A stretch of 51,610 bases of DNA from Perkinsus olseni (Eukaryota > Perkinsozoa > Perkinsida > Perkinsidae). The number at the start of each line of letters is the position of its first letter. The first letter of the stretch is position 1. Shown here one piece after another: positions 33,361 to 41,713 of the stretch. Location: positions 1-51,610 of the forward strand of contig JABANP010000390.1 of assembly GCA_013115135.1 (NCBI GenBank). Direction: 5' to 3'. The notes beneath the pieces are model-generated. The model searched no databases. It saw only the letters and a list, made by a program, of their open reading frames with translations, and was not told where the DNA came from. The position numbers and the translations under genes were made by a program.

Positions 33361-33428
33361 TAGCAGCTCCTTGATCAAGGGACCTTTGGGTTATGAGCCC
33401 AACACGCTATCCACTGCGCCAAGCTGCT
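33361..33428 (-). pseudogene. tRNA-iMet(CAT), copy 1, T-loop deletion
   Basis: Identical in layout to the other initiator copies but 68 instead of 73 bases, because five bases of the T-loop (TTTCG/CGAAA) are deleted. The B box is destroyed and a normal T-arm cannot form, so this copy is probably dead. Confidence 0.85.
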
Positions 33429-33505
33429 TTGACGGTATAATATGCTTTTGGCACCCATAAGGAGGTTGTTGCTAATAGTTCGAGTGTATGTCTAGCTGAC
33501 GCCTA

Positions 33506-33577
33506 TGCACCGTCCGGGAATTGAACCCGGACCATCTGCTTGGAAGGCAGATATCCTAACCATTAGACCAAGGGTGC
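33506..33577 (-). tRNA. tRNA-Gly(TCC), copy 1
   Basis: Anticodon stem TCTGC/GCAGA around loop CTTCCAA gives anticodon TCC; T-arm CCGGG/TTCAATT/CCCGG. The acceptor 5' strand is GCACCCT against ACGGTGC, leaving one C-C mismatch at pair 6-67. Confidence 0.85.
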
Positions 33578-33642
33578 CCAATGAAGTGACGGTAGATTAG
33601 AAGTCTCGCGACTCACTCAGCTTCAGAGAGTCACCAGAAATT

Positions 33643-33716
33643 TACTGGAACCGAGAGTCGAACTCGGGACCTACTGCGTGTTAGGCAGTCGTCATAACCA
33701 ACTAGACCATTCCAGC
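33643..33716 (-). tRNA. tRNA-Val(AAC), copy 2
   Basis: Canonical copy: anticodon stem ACTGC/GCAGT, loop CTAACAC, perfect T-stem, A discriminator. Confidence 0.95.
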
Positions 33717-34008
33717 TACAGGAGCTGAATCATCTCTACCCCCAAATCGCGCTGCTAGTGTTCTTTCGCACGCAATGTGCTCTAGCTTAGCGCCGGATGT
33801 GTCACCCCAAGCGACAGGCCTGATTTTATAGAGGCACGCCGATCGCTACGGTCTACGCTTTGAAGAGAAAATTTTGTAGGACCTCAATTCGCAAGACGCT
33901 CTCTGAGTAAGTTGGCAATTGCCTCCGCGAGCAAATGATTCTCTTTCGTTGGAGGAGCTCGAGATCTTCAGGGTCGGCGTCGCGTCCGTTTTACACTTGC
34001 TGAGACGG

Positions 34009-34090
34009 GTCAGTTTGGCCGAGTGGTCTAAGGCGCCAGACTCAAGTTCTGGTGGAGAGATCCTCGTGGGTTCGAATCCCACAGCTGACA
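34009..34090 (+). tRNA. tRNA-Leu(CAA), copy 2
   Basis: Canonical copy with D-loop GGTCTAA and fully paired anticodon and T stems. Confidence 0.95.
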
Positions 34091-34142
34091 AGTAATGGTC
34101 TGTACTTATATTTCTGTTCTCCTTTTCTGGCGAAAGAATGAC

Positions 34143-34215
34143 TAGCAGCTCCTTGTTTCGATCAAGGGACCTTTGGGTTATGAGCCCAACACGCTATCCA
34201 CTGCGCCAAGCTGCT
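34143..34215 (-). tRNA. tRNA-iMet(CAT), copy 2
   Basis: Acceptor AGCAGCT/AGCTGCT, anticodon loop CTCATAA, and a T-loop of the ATCGAAA type with A at position 54, the eukaryotic initiator hallmark. Full length, 73 bases. Confidence 0.93.
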
Positions 34216-34292
34216 TTGACGGTATAATATGCTTTTGGCACCCATAAGGAGGTTGTTGCTAATAGTTCGAGTGTATGTCCAGCTGACGCCTA

Positions 34293-34364
34293 TGCACCGT
34301 CCGGGAATTGAACCCGGACCATCTGCTTGGAAGGCAGATATCCTAACCATTAGACCAACGGTGC
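34293..34364 (-). tRNA. tRNA-Gly(TCC), copy 2
   Basis: Canonical copy; acceptor GCACCGT/ACGGTGC fully paired. Confidence 0.95.
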
Positions 34365-34429
34365 CCAATGAAGTGACGGTAGATTAGAAGTCTCGCGACT
34401 CACTCAGCTTCAGAGAGTCACTAGAAATC

Positions 34430-34503
34430 TACTGGAACCGAGAGTCGAACTCGGGACCTACTGCGTGTTAGCCAGTCGTCATAACCAACTAGACCATTCC
34501 AGC
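34430..34503 (-). tRNA. tRNA-Val(AAC), copy 3, stem variant
   Basis: The anticodon stem reads ACTGG/GCAGT, giving a G-G clash at the closing pair; the anticodon AAC is unchanged. The same change is in copy 5. The 3' flank is also distinct (AGATTTCTAG). Confidence 0.85.
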
Positions 34504-34795
34504 TACAGGAGCTGAATCATCTCTACCCCCAAATCGCGCTGCTAGTGTTCTTTCGCACGCAATGTGCTCTAGCTTAGCGCCGGATATGTCACCCCAAGCG
34601 ACAGGCCTGATTTTATAGAGGCACGCCGATCGCTACGGTCTACGCTTTGAAGAGAAAATTTTGTAGGACCTCAATTCGCAAGACGCTCTCTGAGTAAGTT
34701 GGCAATTGCCTCCGCGAGCAAATGATTCTCTTTCGTTGGAGGAGCTCGAGATCTTCAGGGTCGGCGTCGCGTCCGTTTTACACTTGCTGAGACGG

Positions 34796-34877
34796 GTCAG
34801 TTTGGCCGAGTGGTCTAAGGCGCCAGACTCAAGTTTTGGTGGAGAGATCCTCGTGGGTTCGAATCCCACAGCTGACA
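34796..34877 (+). tRNA. tRNA-Leu(CAA), copy 3
   Basis: The anticodon stem has one G-U pair (CCAGA/TTTGG); otherwise canonical. Shared with copy 5. Confidence 0.92.
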
Positions 34878-34929
34878 AGTAATGGTCTGTACTTGTATTT
34901 CTGTTCTCCTTTTCTGGCGAAAGAATGAC

Positions 34930-35002
34930 TAGCAGCTCCTTGTTTCGATCAAGGGACCTTTGGGTTATGAGCCCAACACGCTATCCACTACGCCAAGCTG
35001 CT
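34930..35002 (-). tRNA. tRNA-iMet(CAT), copy 3
   Basis: Full-length initiator. The D-arm start reads TTGGCGTAG instead of TTGGCGCAG, a change inside the A box shared only with copy 4. Confidence 0.9.
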
Positions 35003-35079
35003 TTGACGGTATAATATGCTTTTGGCACCCATAAGAAGGTTGTTGCTAATAGTTCGAGTCTATGTCCAGCTGACGCCTA

Positions 35080-35151
35080 TGCACTGTCCGGGAATTGAAC
35101 CCGGACCATCTGCTTGGAAGGCAGATATCCTAACCATTAGACCAACGGTGC
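35080..35151 (-). tRNA. tRNA-Gly(TCC), copy 3
   Basis: The acceptor 3' strand is ACAGTGC, giving a C-A mismatch at pair 5-68; the rest is canonical. Confidence 0.85.
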
Positions 35152-35216
35152 CCAATGAAGTGACGGTAGATTAGAAGTCTCGCGACTCACTCAGCTTCAG
35201 AGAGTCACCAGAAATT

Positions 35217-35290
35217 TACTGGAACCGAGAGTCGAACTCGGGACCTACTGCGTGTTAGGCAGTCGTCATAACCAACTAGACCATTCCAGC
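35217..35290 (-). tRNA. tRNA-Val(AAC), copy 4
   Basis: Canonical copy, as copy 2. Confidence 0.95.
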
Positions 35291-35575
35291 TACAGGAGCT
35301 GAATCATCTCTACCCCGAAATCGCGCTGCTGGTGTTCTTTCGCACGCAATGTGCTCTAGCTTAGCGCCGGATGTGTCACCCCAAGCGACAGGCCTGATTT
35401 TATAGAGGCTCGCTACGGTCTACGCTTTGAAGAGAAAATTTTGTAGGACCTCAATTCGCAAGACGCTCTCTGAGTAAGTTGGCAATTGCCTCCGCGAGCA
35501 AATGATTCTCTTTCGTTGGAGGAGCTCGAGATCTTCAGGGTCGGCGTCGCGTCCGTTTTACACTTGCTGAGACGG

Positions 35576-35657
35576 GTCAGTTTGGCCGAGTGGTCTAAGG
35601 CGCCAGACTCAAGTTCTGGTGGAGAGATCCTCGTGGGTTCGAATCCCACAGCTGACA
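35576..35657 (+). tRNA. tRNA-Leu(CAA), copy 4
   Basis: Canonical copy. The upstream spacer is 7 bases shorter than in other units (ACGCCGA missing near 35409). Confidence 0.95.
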
Positions 35658-35709
35658 AGTAATGGTCTGTACTTATATTTCTGTTCTCCTTTTCTGGCGA
35701 AAGAATGAC

Positions 35710-35782
35710 TAGCAGCTCCTTGTTTCGATCAAGGGACCTTTGGGTTATGAGCCCAACACGCTATCCACTACGCCAAGCTGCT
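35710..35782 (-). tRNA. tRNA-iMet(CAT), copy 4
   Basis: Full-length initiator with the same A-box change as copy 3. Confidence 0.9.
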
Positions 35783-35859
35783 TTGACGGTATAATATGCT
35801 TTTGGCACCCATAAGAAGGTTGTTGCTAATAGTTCGAGTCTATGTCCAGCTGACGCCTA

Positions 35860-35931
35860 TGCACTGTCCGGGAATTGAACCCGGACCATCTGCTTGGAAG
35901 GCAGATATCCTAACCATTAGACCAAGGGTGC
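35860..35931 (-). tRNA. tRNA-Gly(TCC), copy 4, doubly mismatched acceptor
   Basis: Carries both acceptor changes, GCACCCT on the 5' side and ACAGTGC on the 3' side, so two adjacent acceptor pairs are lost. Function is doubtful. Confidence 0.75.
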
Positions 35932-35996
35932 CCAATGAAGTGACGGTAGATTAGAAGTCTCGCGACTCACTCAGCTTCAGAGAGTCACTAGAAATC

Positions 35997-36070
35997 TACT
36001 GGAACCGAGAGTCGAACTCGGGACCTACTGCGTGTTAGCCAGTCGTCATAACCAACTAGACCATTCCAGC
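35997..36070 (-). tRNA. tRNA-Val(AAC), copy 5, stem variant
   Basis: Same G-G closing mismatch and flank as copy 3. Confidence 0.85.
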
Positions 36071-36362
36071 TACAGGAGCTGAATCATCTCTACCCCGAAA
36101 TCGCGCTGCTAGTGTTCTTTCGCACGCAATGTGCTCTAGCTTAGCGCCGGATATGTCACCCCAAGCGACAGGCCTGATTTTATAGAGGCACGCCGATCGC
36201 TACGGTCTACGCTTTGAAGAGAAAATTTTGTAGGAACTCAATTCGCAAGACGCTCTCTGAGTAAGTTGGCAATTGCCTCCGCGAGCAAATGATTCTCTTT
36301 CGTTGGAGGAGCTCGAGATTTTCAGGGTCGGCGTCGCGTCCGTTTTACACTTGCTGAGACGG

Positions 36363-36444
36363 GTCAGTTTGGCCGAGTGGTCTAAGGCGCCAGACTCAAG
36401 TTTTGGTGGAGAGATCCTCGTGGGTTCGAATCCCACAGCTGACA
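36363..36444 (+). tRNA. tRNA-Leu(CAA), copy 5
   Basis: As copy 3, with one G-U pair in the anticodon stem. Confidence 0.92.
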
Positions 36445-36496
36445 AGTAATGGTCTGTACTTATATTTCTGTTCTCCTTTTCTGGCAAAAGAATGAC

Positions 36497-36569
36497 TAGC
36501 AGCTCCTTGTTTCGATCAAGGGACCTTTGGGTTATGAGCCCAACACGCTATCCACTGCGCCAAGCTGCT
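36497..36569 (-). tRNA. tRNA-iMet(CAT), copy 5
   Basis: Canonical full-length initiator. Confidence 0.93.
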
Positions 36570-36646
36570 TTGACGGTATAATATGCTTTTGGCACCCGTA
36601 AGGAGGTTGTTGCTAATAGTTCGACTGTATGTCCAGCTGACGCCTA

Positions 36647-36718
36647 TGCACCGTCCGAGAATTGAACCCGGACCATCTGCTTGGAAGGCAGATATCCTAA
36701 CCATTAGACCAACGGTGC
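36647..36718 (-). tRNA. tRNA-Gly(TCC), copy 5
   Basis: Acceptor fully paired; the T-stem has one G-U pair (CCGGG/CTCGG) from a single change. Confidence 0.92.
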
Positions 36719-36783
36719 CCAATGAAGTGACGGTAGATTAGAAGTCTCGCGACTCACTCAGCTTCAGAGAGTCACCAGAAATT

Positions 36784-36857
36784 TACTGGAACCGAGAGTC
36801 GAACTCGGGACCTACTGCGTGTTAGGCAGTCGTCATAACCAACTAGACCATTCCAGC
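36784..36857 (-). tRNA. tRNA-Val(AAC), copy 6
   Basis: Canonical copy, as copy 2. Confidence 0.95.
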
Positions 36858-37149
36858 TACAGGAGCTGAATCATCTCTACCCCGAAATCGCGCTGCTAGT
36901 GTTTTTTCGCACGCAATGTGCTCTAGCTTAGCGCCGGATGTGTCACCCCAAGCGACAGGCCTGATTTTATAGAGGCACGCCGATCGCTACGGTCTACGCT
37001 TTGAAGAGAAAATTTTGTAGGACCTCAATTCGCAAGACGCTCTCTGAGTAAGTTGGCAATTGCCTCCGCGAGCAAATGATTCTCTTTCGTTGGAGGAGCT
37101 CGAGATCTTCAGGGTCGGCGTCGCGTCCGTTTTACACTTGCTGAGACGG

Positions 37150-37231
37150 GTCAGTTTGGCCGAGTGGTCTAAGGCGCCAGACTCAAGTTCTGGTGGAGAG
37201 ATCCTCGAGGGTTCGAATCCCACAGCAGACA
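37150..37231 (+). tRNA. tRNA-Leu(CAA), copy 6, mutated
   Basis: Two changes break pairs: the T-stem reads GAGGG against CCCAC (A-A clash) and the acceptor 3' strand reads AGCAGAC against GTCAGTT (A-A clash). The anticodon is intact. Probably impaired. Confidence 0.8.
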
Positions 37232-37283
37232 AGTAATGGTCTGTACTTATATTTCTGTTCTCCTTTTCTGGCGAAAGAATGAC

Positions 37284-37356
37284 TAGCAGCTCCTTGTTTC
37301 GATCAAGGGACCTTTGGGTTATGAGCCCAACACGCTATCCACTGCGCCAAGCTGCT
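37284..37356 (-). tRNA. tRNA-iMet(CAT), copy 6
   Basis: Canonical full-length initiator. Confidence 0.93.
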
Positions 37357-37433
37357 TTGACGGTATAATATGCTTTTGGCACCCATACGGAGGTTGTTGC
37401 TAATAGTTCGAGTGTGTGACCAGCTGACGCCTA

Positions 37434-37505
37434 TGCACCGTCCGGGAATTGAACCCGGACCATCTGCTTGGAAGGCAGATATCCTAACCATTAGACCAAC
37501 GGTGC
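37434..37505 (-). tRNA. tRNA-Gly(TCC), copy 6
   Basis: Canonical copy with a fully paired acceptor. Confidence 0.95.
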
Positions 37506-37570
37506 CCAATGAAGTGACGGTAGATTAGAAGTCTCGCGACTCACTCAGCTTCAGAGAGCCACCAGAAATT

Positions 37571-37644
37571 TACTGGAACCGAGAGTCGAACTCGGGACCT
37601 ACTGCGTGTTAGGCAGTCGTCATAACCAACTAGACCATTCCAGC
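37571..37644 (-). tRNA. tRNA-Val(AAC), copy 7
   Basis: Canonical copy in the last, truncated unit; the unit stops in the spacer at 37839 where the retroelement begins. Confidence 0.95.
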
Positions 37645-37839
37645 TACAGGAGCTGAATCATCTCTACCCCGAAATCGCGCTGCTAGTGTTCTTTCGCACG
37701 CAATGTGCTCTAGCTTAGCGCCGGATGTGTCACCCCAAGCGACAGGCCTGATTTTATAGAGGCACGCCGATCGCTACGGTCTACGCTTTGAAGAGAAAAT
37801 TTTGTAGGACCTCAATTCGCAAGACGCTCTCTGAGTAAG

Positions 37840-37913
37840 ACTTATCCGCCATTACTCCCAGAACGCCACAGGTGATGAGTGCGTGGGGAAAATGCACTTG
37901 CACTCTGCCTCCC
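37840..37913 (-). repeat. Split direct repeat B2 (element 3' end)
   Basis: 74 bases identical to B1 at 38071-38144. Its outer edge CTTATCC is inverted relative to the GGATAAG edge of A1. Confidence 0.85.
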
Positions 37914-37917
37914 GGTT

Positions 37918-38025
37918 AAAAAAAATCCATGCGCTACAGTGGCCGTGAGGCCGCCGAAACAGTTAGCAGTTCAGTCATACTGCATGTCGGGAGAGCTTCG
38001 TGCAACTGCAGGAAATAGGGATAAG
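37918..38025 (-). repeat. Split direct repeat A2
   Basis: 108 bases, starting with an A8 run and ending GGGATAAG on the plus strand, identical to A1 at 41606-41713. It is separated from B2 by four bases and from B1 by 45 bases. Confidence 0.85.
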
Positions 38026-38070
38026 GGTCGTAGGCGTAGAAGTCTGTGAGTGAGCAAGCACACTCTGCAT

Positions 38071-38144
38071 ACTTATCCGCCATTACTCCCAGAACGCCAC
38101 AGGTGATGAGTGCGTGGGGAAAATGCACTTGCACTCTGCCTCCC
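38071..38144 (-). repeat. Split direct repeat B1
   Basis: Identical copy of B2, located at the 3' end of the coding remnants. Confidence 0.85.
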
Positions 38145-38364
38145 TTGCCCGACAGTGCAAACGCATTTTCCCCTCTAGTCATTGGCGCCTCGTACGGCTC
38201 CTTCATCACATACAAGCTGCCACCAGTGTGCTACGGCCGCCAGCTGGCCGAACTCCAGTTTCTCCGCCTCCTGCGTGTCTGTGCGAGGCTCACACTGTGA
38301 GCGATGCCCTGCCTCCTCCTGACGCAATATCCTGAGTGCTGCCACGACGGAAGGAATGAGACGC

Positions 38365-38957
38365 CTATGCCGCGGTATTGGGTAATCCAAACGCATCCTG
38401 AACGTCCCGCAGCGCTTCGTTGAACTCCGTCAGATTGTGCAGAAACAATTCCCCGAAGCTCAGCCGTCCCCCATTCGCCTCAGATAGGAGTCTCCTCAGG
38501 AATATCAATTTCGATCCCGCTCTTGCCACGCTCCACGATCTGTCGGCTCGCCTCTGAATCTTGGCAACCGCCGAGAGACGTGTCCCGAGATTCTTCTCCG
38601 GTGGTGGAGTCACCAGCTTGAAACAATGCAGCAAGTCTCGGATAGCATCGGTCTTGGGTACGCTGGCCGTAGAGTGGCTAGGCTGCAAAACCTTCGTAAA
38701 GAACCTAAGTCCCGTGAGGTAATTCTTTGCCGTCGTCGCCCCCCTAAAAGTGACCAGCCCGAGGCTAACAACTCCGGACGCCGGGAGGGAGGCGGCTCGG
38801 CCAATCGCGTGGCAGAACTTTGCATAGTTACGAGCGCCACACAACAAGTCTTCAGAGTGCTACGGCTTATGTTGGCCACCTTCCTTCCCGCTGTATATCC
38901 CTGCAGAAAATCCTCCAACAGCTTGATGCTTGTACCTGAGATCGCGATCACCGGCAC
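38365..38957 (-). pseudogene. Recombinase-like N-terminal domain remnant
   Basis: Two overlapping frames (38957-38610, then 38847-38365) together read as a helical domain with motifs such as RNYAKFC and FRGATTAKNYLTGLRFF. These resemble the SAM-like core-binding domain that precedes the catalytic domain of tyrosine recombinases. The catalytic Arg-His-x-x-Arg-Tyr set was not found downstream, where frames are broken. The element type makes a tyrosine recombinase the expected identity. Confidence 0.5.
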
Positions 38958-39448
38958 GCGAAGTTCGGGCTTCTAGGGCGTTTCTCCTGAGAAAACCGCG
39001 CCTGGTACCACCCGAGAGAGGCACAGTTGGGAGGTTCCACTACCCCCTTGCCTTCCTGGACCTCCCATGCCGACCGCGGTTGCTGCCCTGCTCGGGCCGT
39101 CCGTGGCCAATGGTCCAAGCGGATTCCCGCTCCTTCGCTCCAGCGGATAGTGCCTCGCACGTTCCTAGCCTGGAGTCATAGCGGTATCTCGCATCCGTTT
39201 CGACCCGATGGGTCATCCGCGCTTCCGCAGCGTCCGTGGTATTCCCACGCCTTGCTCCATCTATCCCTTGCATCTTGCAGGACGAACGACGGGCTCTTTG
39301 TCCGAGATGCTTCTCTTGAGGGTTTCTATTGTATCTGAGGGTCTGTGTTGGCATACCTTCGTGCACGGTCTACTGCTAACTCAGTTAGCCTAACTGGGTG
39401 TCTGACTGATTCTCTACCTATTAATATCACAGGTTGGTGTAGGGCCCT

Positions 39449-39910
39449 CTACGTAGCGGCCCTCTTGCGGCCCCTCGATTGGTGCTTCCACTGCTGCAAG
39501 CCATTAGCGCCACAGAACATCATATTGCATCGGGGACGCCTGCCCCCCATCGCCTCGCATGCTGTTATCATGTTGCGGCTAGGGAGGTCGGCCCCGTTCT
39601 CTTCTGAGGTGACGTGCTCTGTCCAGAGTGTCACTTTGTCGGCCGCGGACATCTTCCGTGTCTCTGCCACAAGCGCATTCATGCCATCTTGTCGGCTGGA
39701 TCCTTTCCCGATGCAGAAATGTGCCGCTGATGAGTCAGTGTAGGCTGTGATGATGACGCCTTCCAGCTTCTTGAGCGCCTGTCCGAGCGCCTTCTTGTCT
39801 GTGAGCCAGTGATGAATGCTGAACGGCACGGCCAGTACTTCCAGTGGCGTGATCTGGGTTTCACGGGGTTCGAGCATCGTGGAGAGATCGCTAGGTACTT
39901 GCCAGCTCAC
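39449..39910 (-). pseudogene. RNase H domain remnant of the DIRS-like element
   Basis: The minus-strand frame shows an RNase H pattern: first Asp in ITAYTDSSAAH, Glu in the NALVAETRK helix, and a third Asp in GADLPSRN. Upstream, TPLEVLAVPFSIHHW matches the usual entry to this domain in retroelements. It would degrade the RNA strand during reverse transcription. The frame is open over ~150 codons but not joined to the RT. Confidence 0.65.
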
Positions 39911-40154
39911 AAATCTGACGATGTTGTCAGGTAATGATATGACGCTGCCCGGCAGCGGCTGCCGAAGCGGCCCGTCATGATGACGGCGTCATCCCACTCT
40001 GCTGGTTGACGCTGAACCCCGCGTCGGTTTATATAGTGAAAGCTTGCTGCTGTTGTCCGAGCGGAATGCACCGCCGTGGGCAGTGCACAAGGGGGGCACT
40101 TGAAGTGGAGCCACTGGAACCATTCCAGGGCTCGCGCGATCTGGTGCTTATCAT

Positions 40155-40179
40155 CGAACCCGCTCGACGAGCGGGTTCG
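40155..40179. repeat. Perfect 25-nt palindrome
   Basis: CGAACCCGCTCG, A, CGAGCGGGTTCG: twelve paired bases around one central base, at the 3' edge of the RT remnant. Confidence 0.8.
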
Positions 40180-40180
40180 G

Positions 40181-40899
40181 CTACGACGTACAGTGGTATG
40201 ATACCAGTGGTATTTCTCCCGTGTTGCACGATTGTACAGAGCCCGCAGGGAAGCCCGCCCGTTTCCCCCAAGAAGGCGGTCCCGCCGGGACCGTCCCGGC
40301 GAAGCCGAGTTTACCAGCCAGCTTGCCAGCAAGTGTGGGATTGAGTCGTTTACTTCGTTGTACCACGTGAAGTTGTTCTTGCAGCTTTTGGCACCGCTCC
40401 TCGTCAACGTCCATGGTGATGGCCGGGGGGCTGATTGTGAGTTTCATGCCGAGCAACTTGCCTTCCACAGCGGGGAGCATAGTCTCTTCCTCTTTTACCT
40501 GGAATCCTAGTAATCTATTGACCAGTGACTGTCAATGACAGTCTGTCATGCTCCTGTGGGCATATTGTACAGTAATCATCGACACACGTCTGCAGTAGTG
40601 CGGCATCGACCCCCGGGCCCCGAGTGGGAGTCGGAGATGGACATAGTAGCCGGACGAATGCGGCCATGTGGGCCACCTGTTTTCCCGTGGGACTGGTAGC
40701 CTCATCGAGTCGATAATATCGACGCCACTGAGCGGTCCGTAGGTGATGCAGGGAACTGCCTGTACGCATCCTTATGGTCCCCGCGCCACGGGCGGTATTG
40801 GCGGTTCTTAACATGGTACGACGCGTTAGCCCGATAGGCGGCTTGTGCTGTGATGATTAGGCTGTCGATGTCGTCGAGATAGAGATGCTCATCGAACAC
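40181..40899 (-). pseudogene. Reverse transcriptase remnant of the DIRS-like element
   Basis: Three frames are needed. 40899-40702 holds motif A (DHKDAYRQFP, first catalytic Asp). 40814-40515 holds the C-V-D-D-Y box with the paired catalytic Asp residues. 40480-40181 holds a thumb-like segment (LTISPPAITM, LAGKLAGKLGFAG). The RT is therefore frameshifted and inactive. Confidence 0.65.
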
Positions 40900-41088
40900 A
40901 CACGTGTCGTTGACCAGGTCAGCTTGACCTGCGATTGGGACAGGTCGTCGATGGTTCTGGTTTCGGTCGCTCCCGGTTCAGGCCCCAAACTTTAGGGAAT
41001 TGGTGGCTGTACAGCCACCTTTCTCCAAACGTTAGAGCCATTACCGTCTCGTCGAGAGGGCCGAGCAGCTTGTGGTCGAGCGTCCGAC

Positions 41089-41318
41089 CCTCAACAGTGT
41101 CTTAATGCCGTGTTCGGCCCCTCTACAGTGTCTTAATGCCGTGTCCGGCCCCTCTACAGTGTCTTAATGCCGTGTCCGGCCCCTCTACAGTGTCTTAATA
41201 CCGTGCCCGGCCCCTCTATAGTGTCTTAATGCCGTTTCCGGCCCCTCTATAGTGTCTAAATGCCGTGTCCGGCCCCTCTGTAGTGTCTTAATGCCGTGTC
41301 CGGCCCCTCGATGGCGTC
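41089..41318. repeat. 31-bp minisatellite, seven copies plus a partial
   Basis: Unit CCTCTACAGTGTCTTAATGC plus CGTGTCCGGCC, repeated in tandem with one to three substitutions per copy (ACAG to ATAG to GTAG toward the right). It lies in the 5' untranslated part of the DIRS-like element on its coding strand. Confidence 0.9.
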
Positions 41319-41605
41319 TTATCCCCCATCAAGTGCCCACTCATGACAAACCCCAGTTCTATTGCCATCATAGACATTGAGTTTATGGCACCCCGATCTT
41401 CAAGATCAGATCTTGGCCGCCTGCCAGGCCGACAACTTTCCTTTTGATAACTATTTATGCACTAGCGCAACACGCTTTCCTCAGGATAGTTTCCTGCCGC
41501 GGCCCGCGGGTCTCCCGCACGGCACTGGTTCCCCCTTCCTACTGTTACGGCTGCCTATTGTCCTCAGTATGAGCTCGTCCCTGGCCGCCAGCGGTATCCC
41601 GCTCC

Positions 41606-41713
41606 AAAAAAAATCCATGCGCTACAGTGGCCGTGAGGCCGCCGAAACAGTTAGCAGTTCAGTCATACTGCATGTCGGGAGAGCTTCGTGCAACTGCAGG
41701 AAATAGGGATAAG
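41606..41713 (-). repeat. Split direct repeat A1 (element 5' end)
   Basis: Identical 108-base copy of A2 (37918-38025). Its right edge GGATAAG marks the element end. Confidence 0.85.

Larger units (their letters stand above)
32845..37839. repeat. Tandem array of a ~785-bp four-tRNA unit, 6 full copies plus one partial
   Basis: Successive tRNA-Val genes start at 32860, 33643, 34430, 35217, 35997, 36784 and 37571, so the periods are 783, 787, 787, 780, 787 and 787 bases. Each unit has Val(AAC) minus, a ~290-bp spacer, Leu(CAA) plus, initiator Met(CAT) minus and Gly(TCC) minus. The copies are nearly identical. The array starts inside the truncated aldo/keto reductase gene and ends in mid-spacer at the DIRS-like element. 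Small differences (33-34 nt 5' of Leu, T-loop and stem changes) let the copies be told apart. Confidence 0.95.
37840..41713 (-). mobile_element. Decayed PAT/Ngaro-type (DIRS-order) retroelement
   Basis: Read on the minus strand, the order is repeat A1 (41713-41606), coding remnants for reverse transcriptase, RNase H and a recombinase-like N-terminal domain, then repeats B1 (38144-38071), A2 (38025-37918) and B2 (37913-37840). A1 and A2 are the same 108 bases; B1 and B2 are the same 74 bases. This split direct repeat order is diagnostic of PAT and Ngaro elements, which use a tyrosine recombinase instead of an integrase. The outer ends are short inverted repeats (CTTATCC...GGATAAG). Frames are interrupted, so the copy is inactive although its terminal repeats are still identical. 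The left border interrupts a tRNA-array unit; the right flank (41714 onward) is not array sequence, so flanking DNA was rearranged or the insertion was at an existing boundary. Confidence 0.75.

Noticed and set aside
33070..37509. Repeated minus-strand ORFs of 68-102 codons (SAVGFEPTRISPP... and VRISAFQADGPGSIPGRC families)
   Set aside because: They are translations through tRNA-Leu (antisense) and tRNA-Gly; VGFEPTR- and GSIPGRC-like peptides are classic tRNA artefacts.
41089..41318. Regular 31-bp repeats considered as a CRISPR array
   Set aside because: Units are head-to-tail without spacers, so it is a minisatellite, and the genome is eukaryotic.
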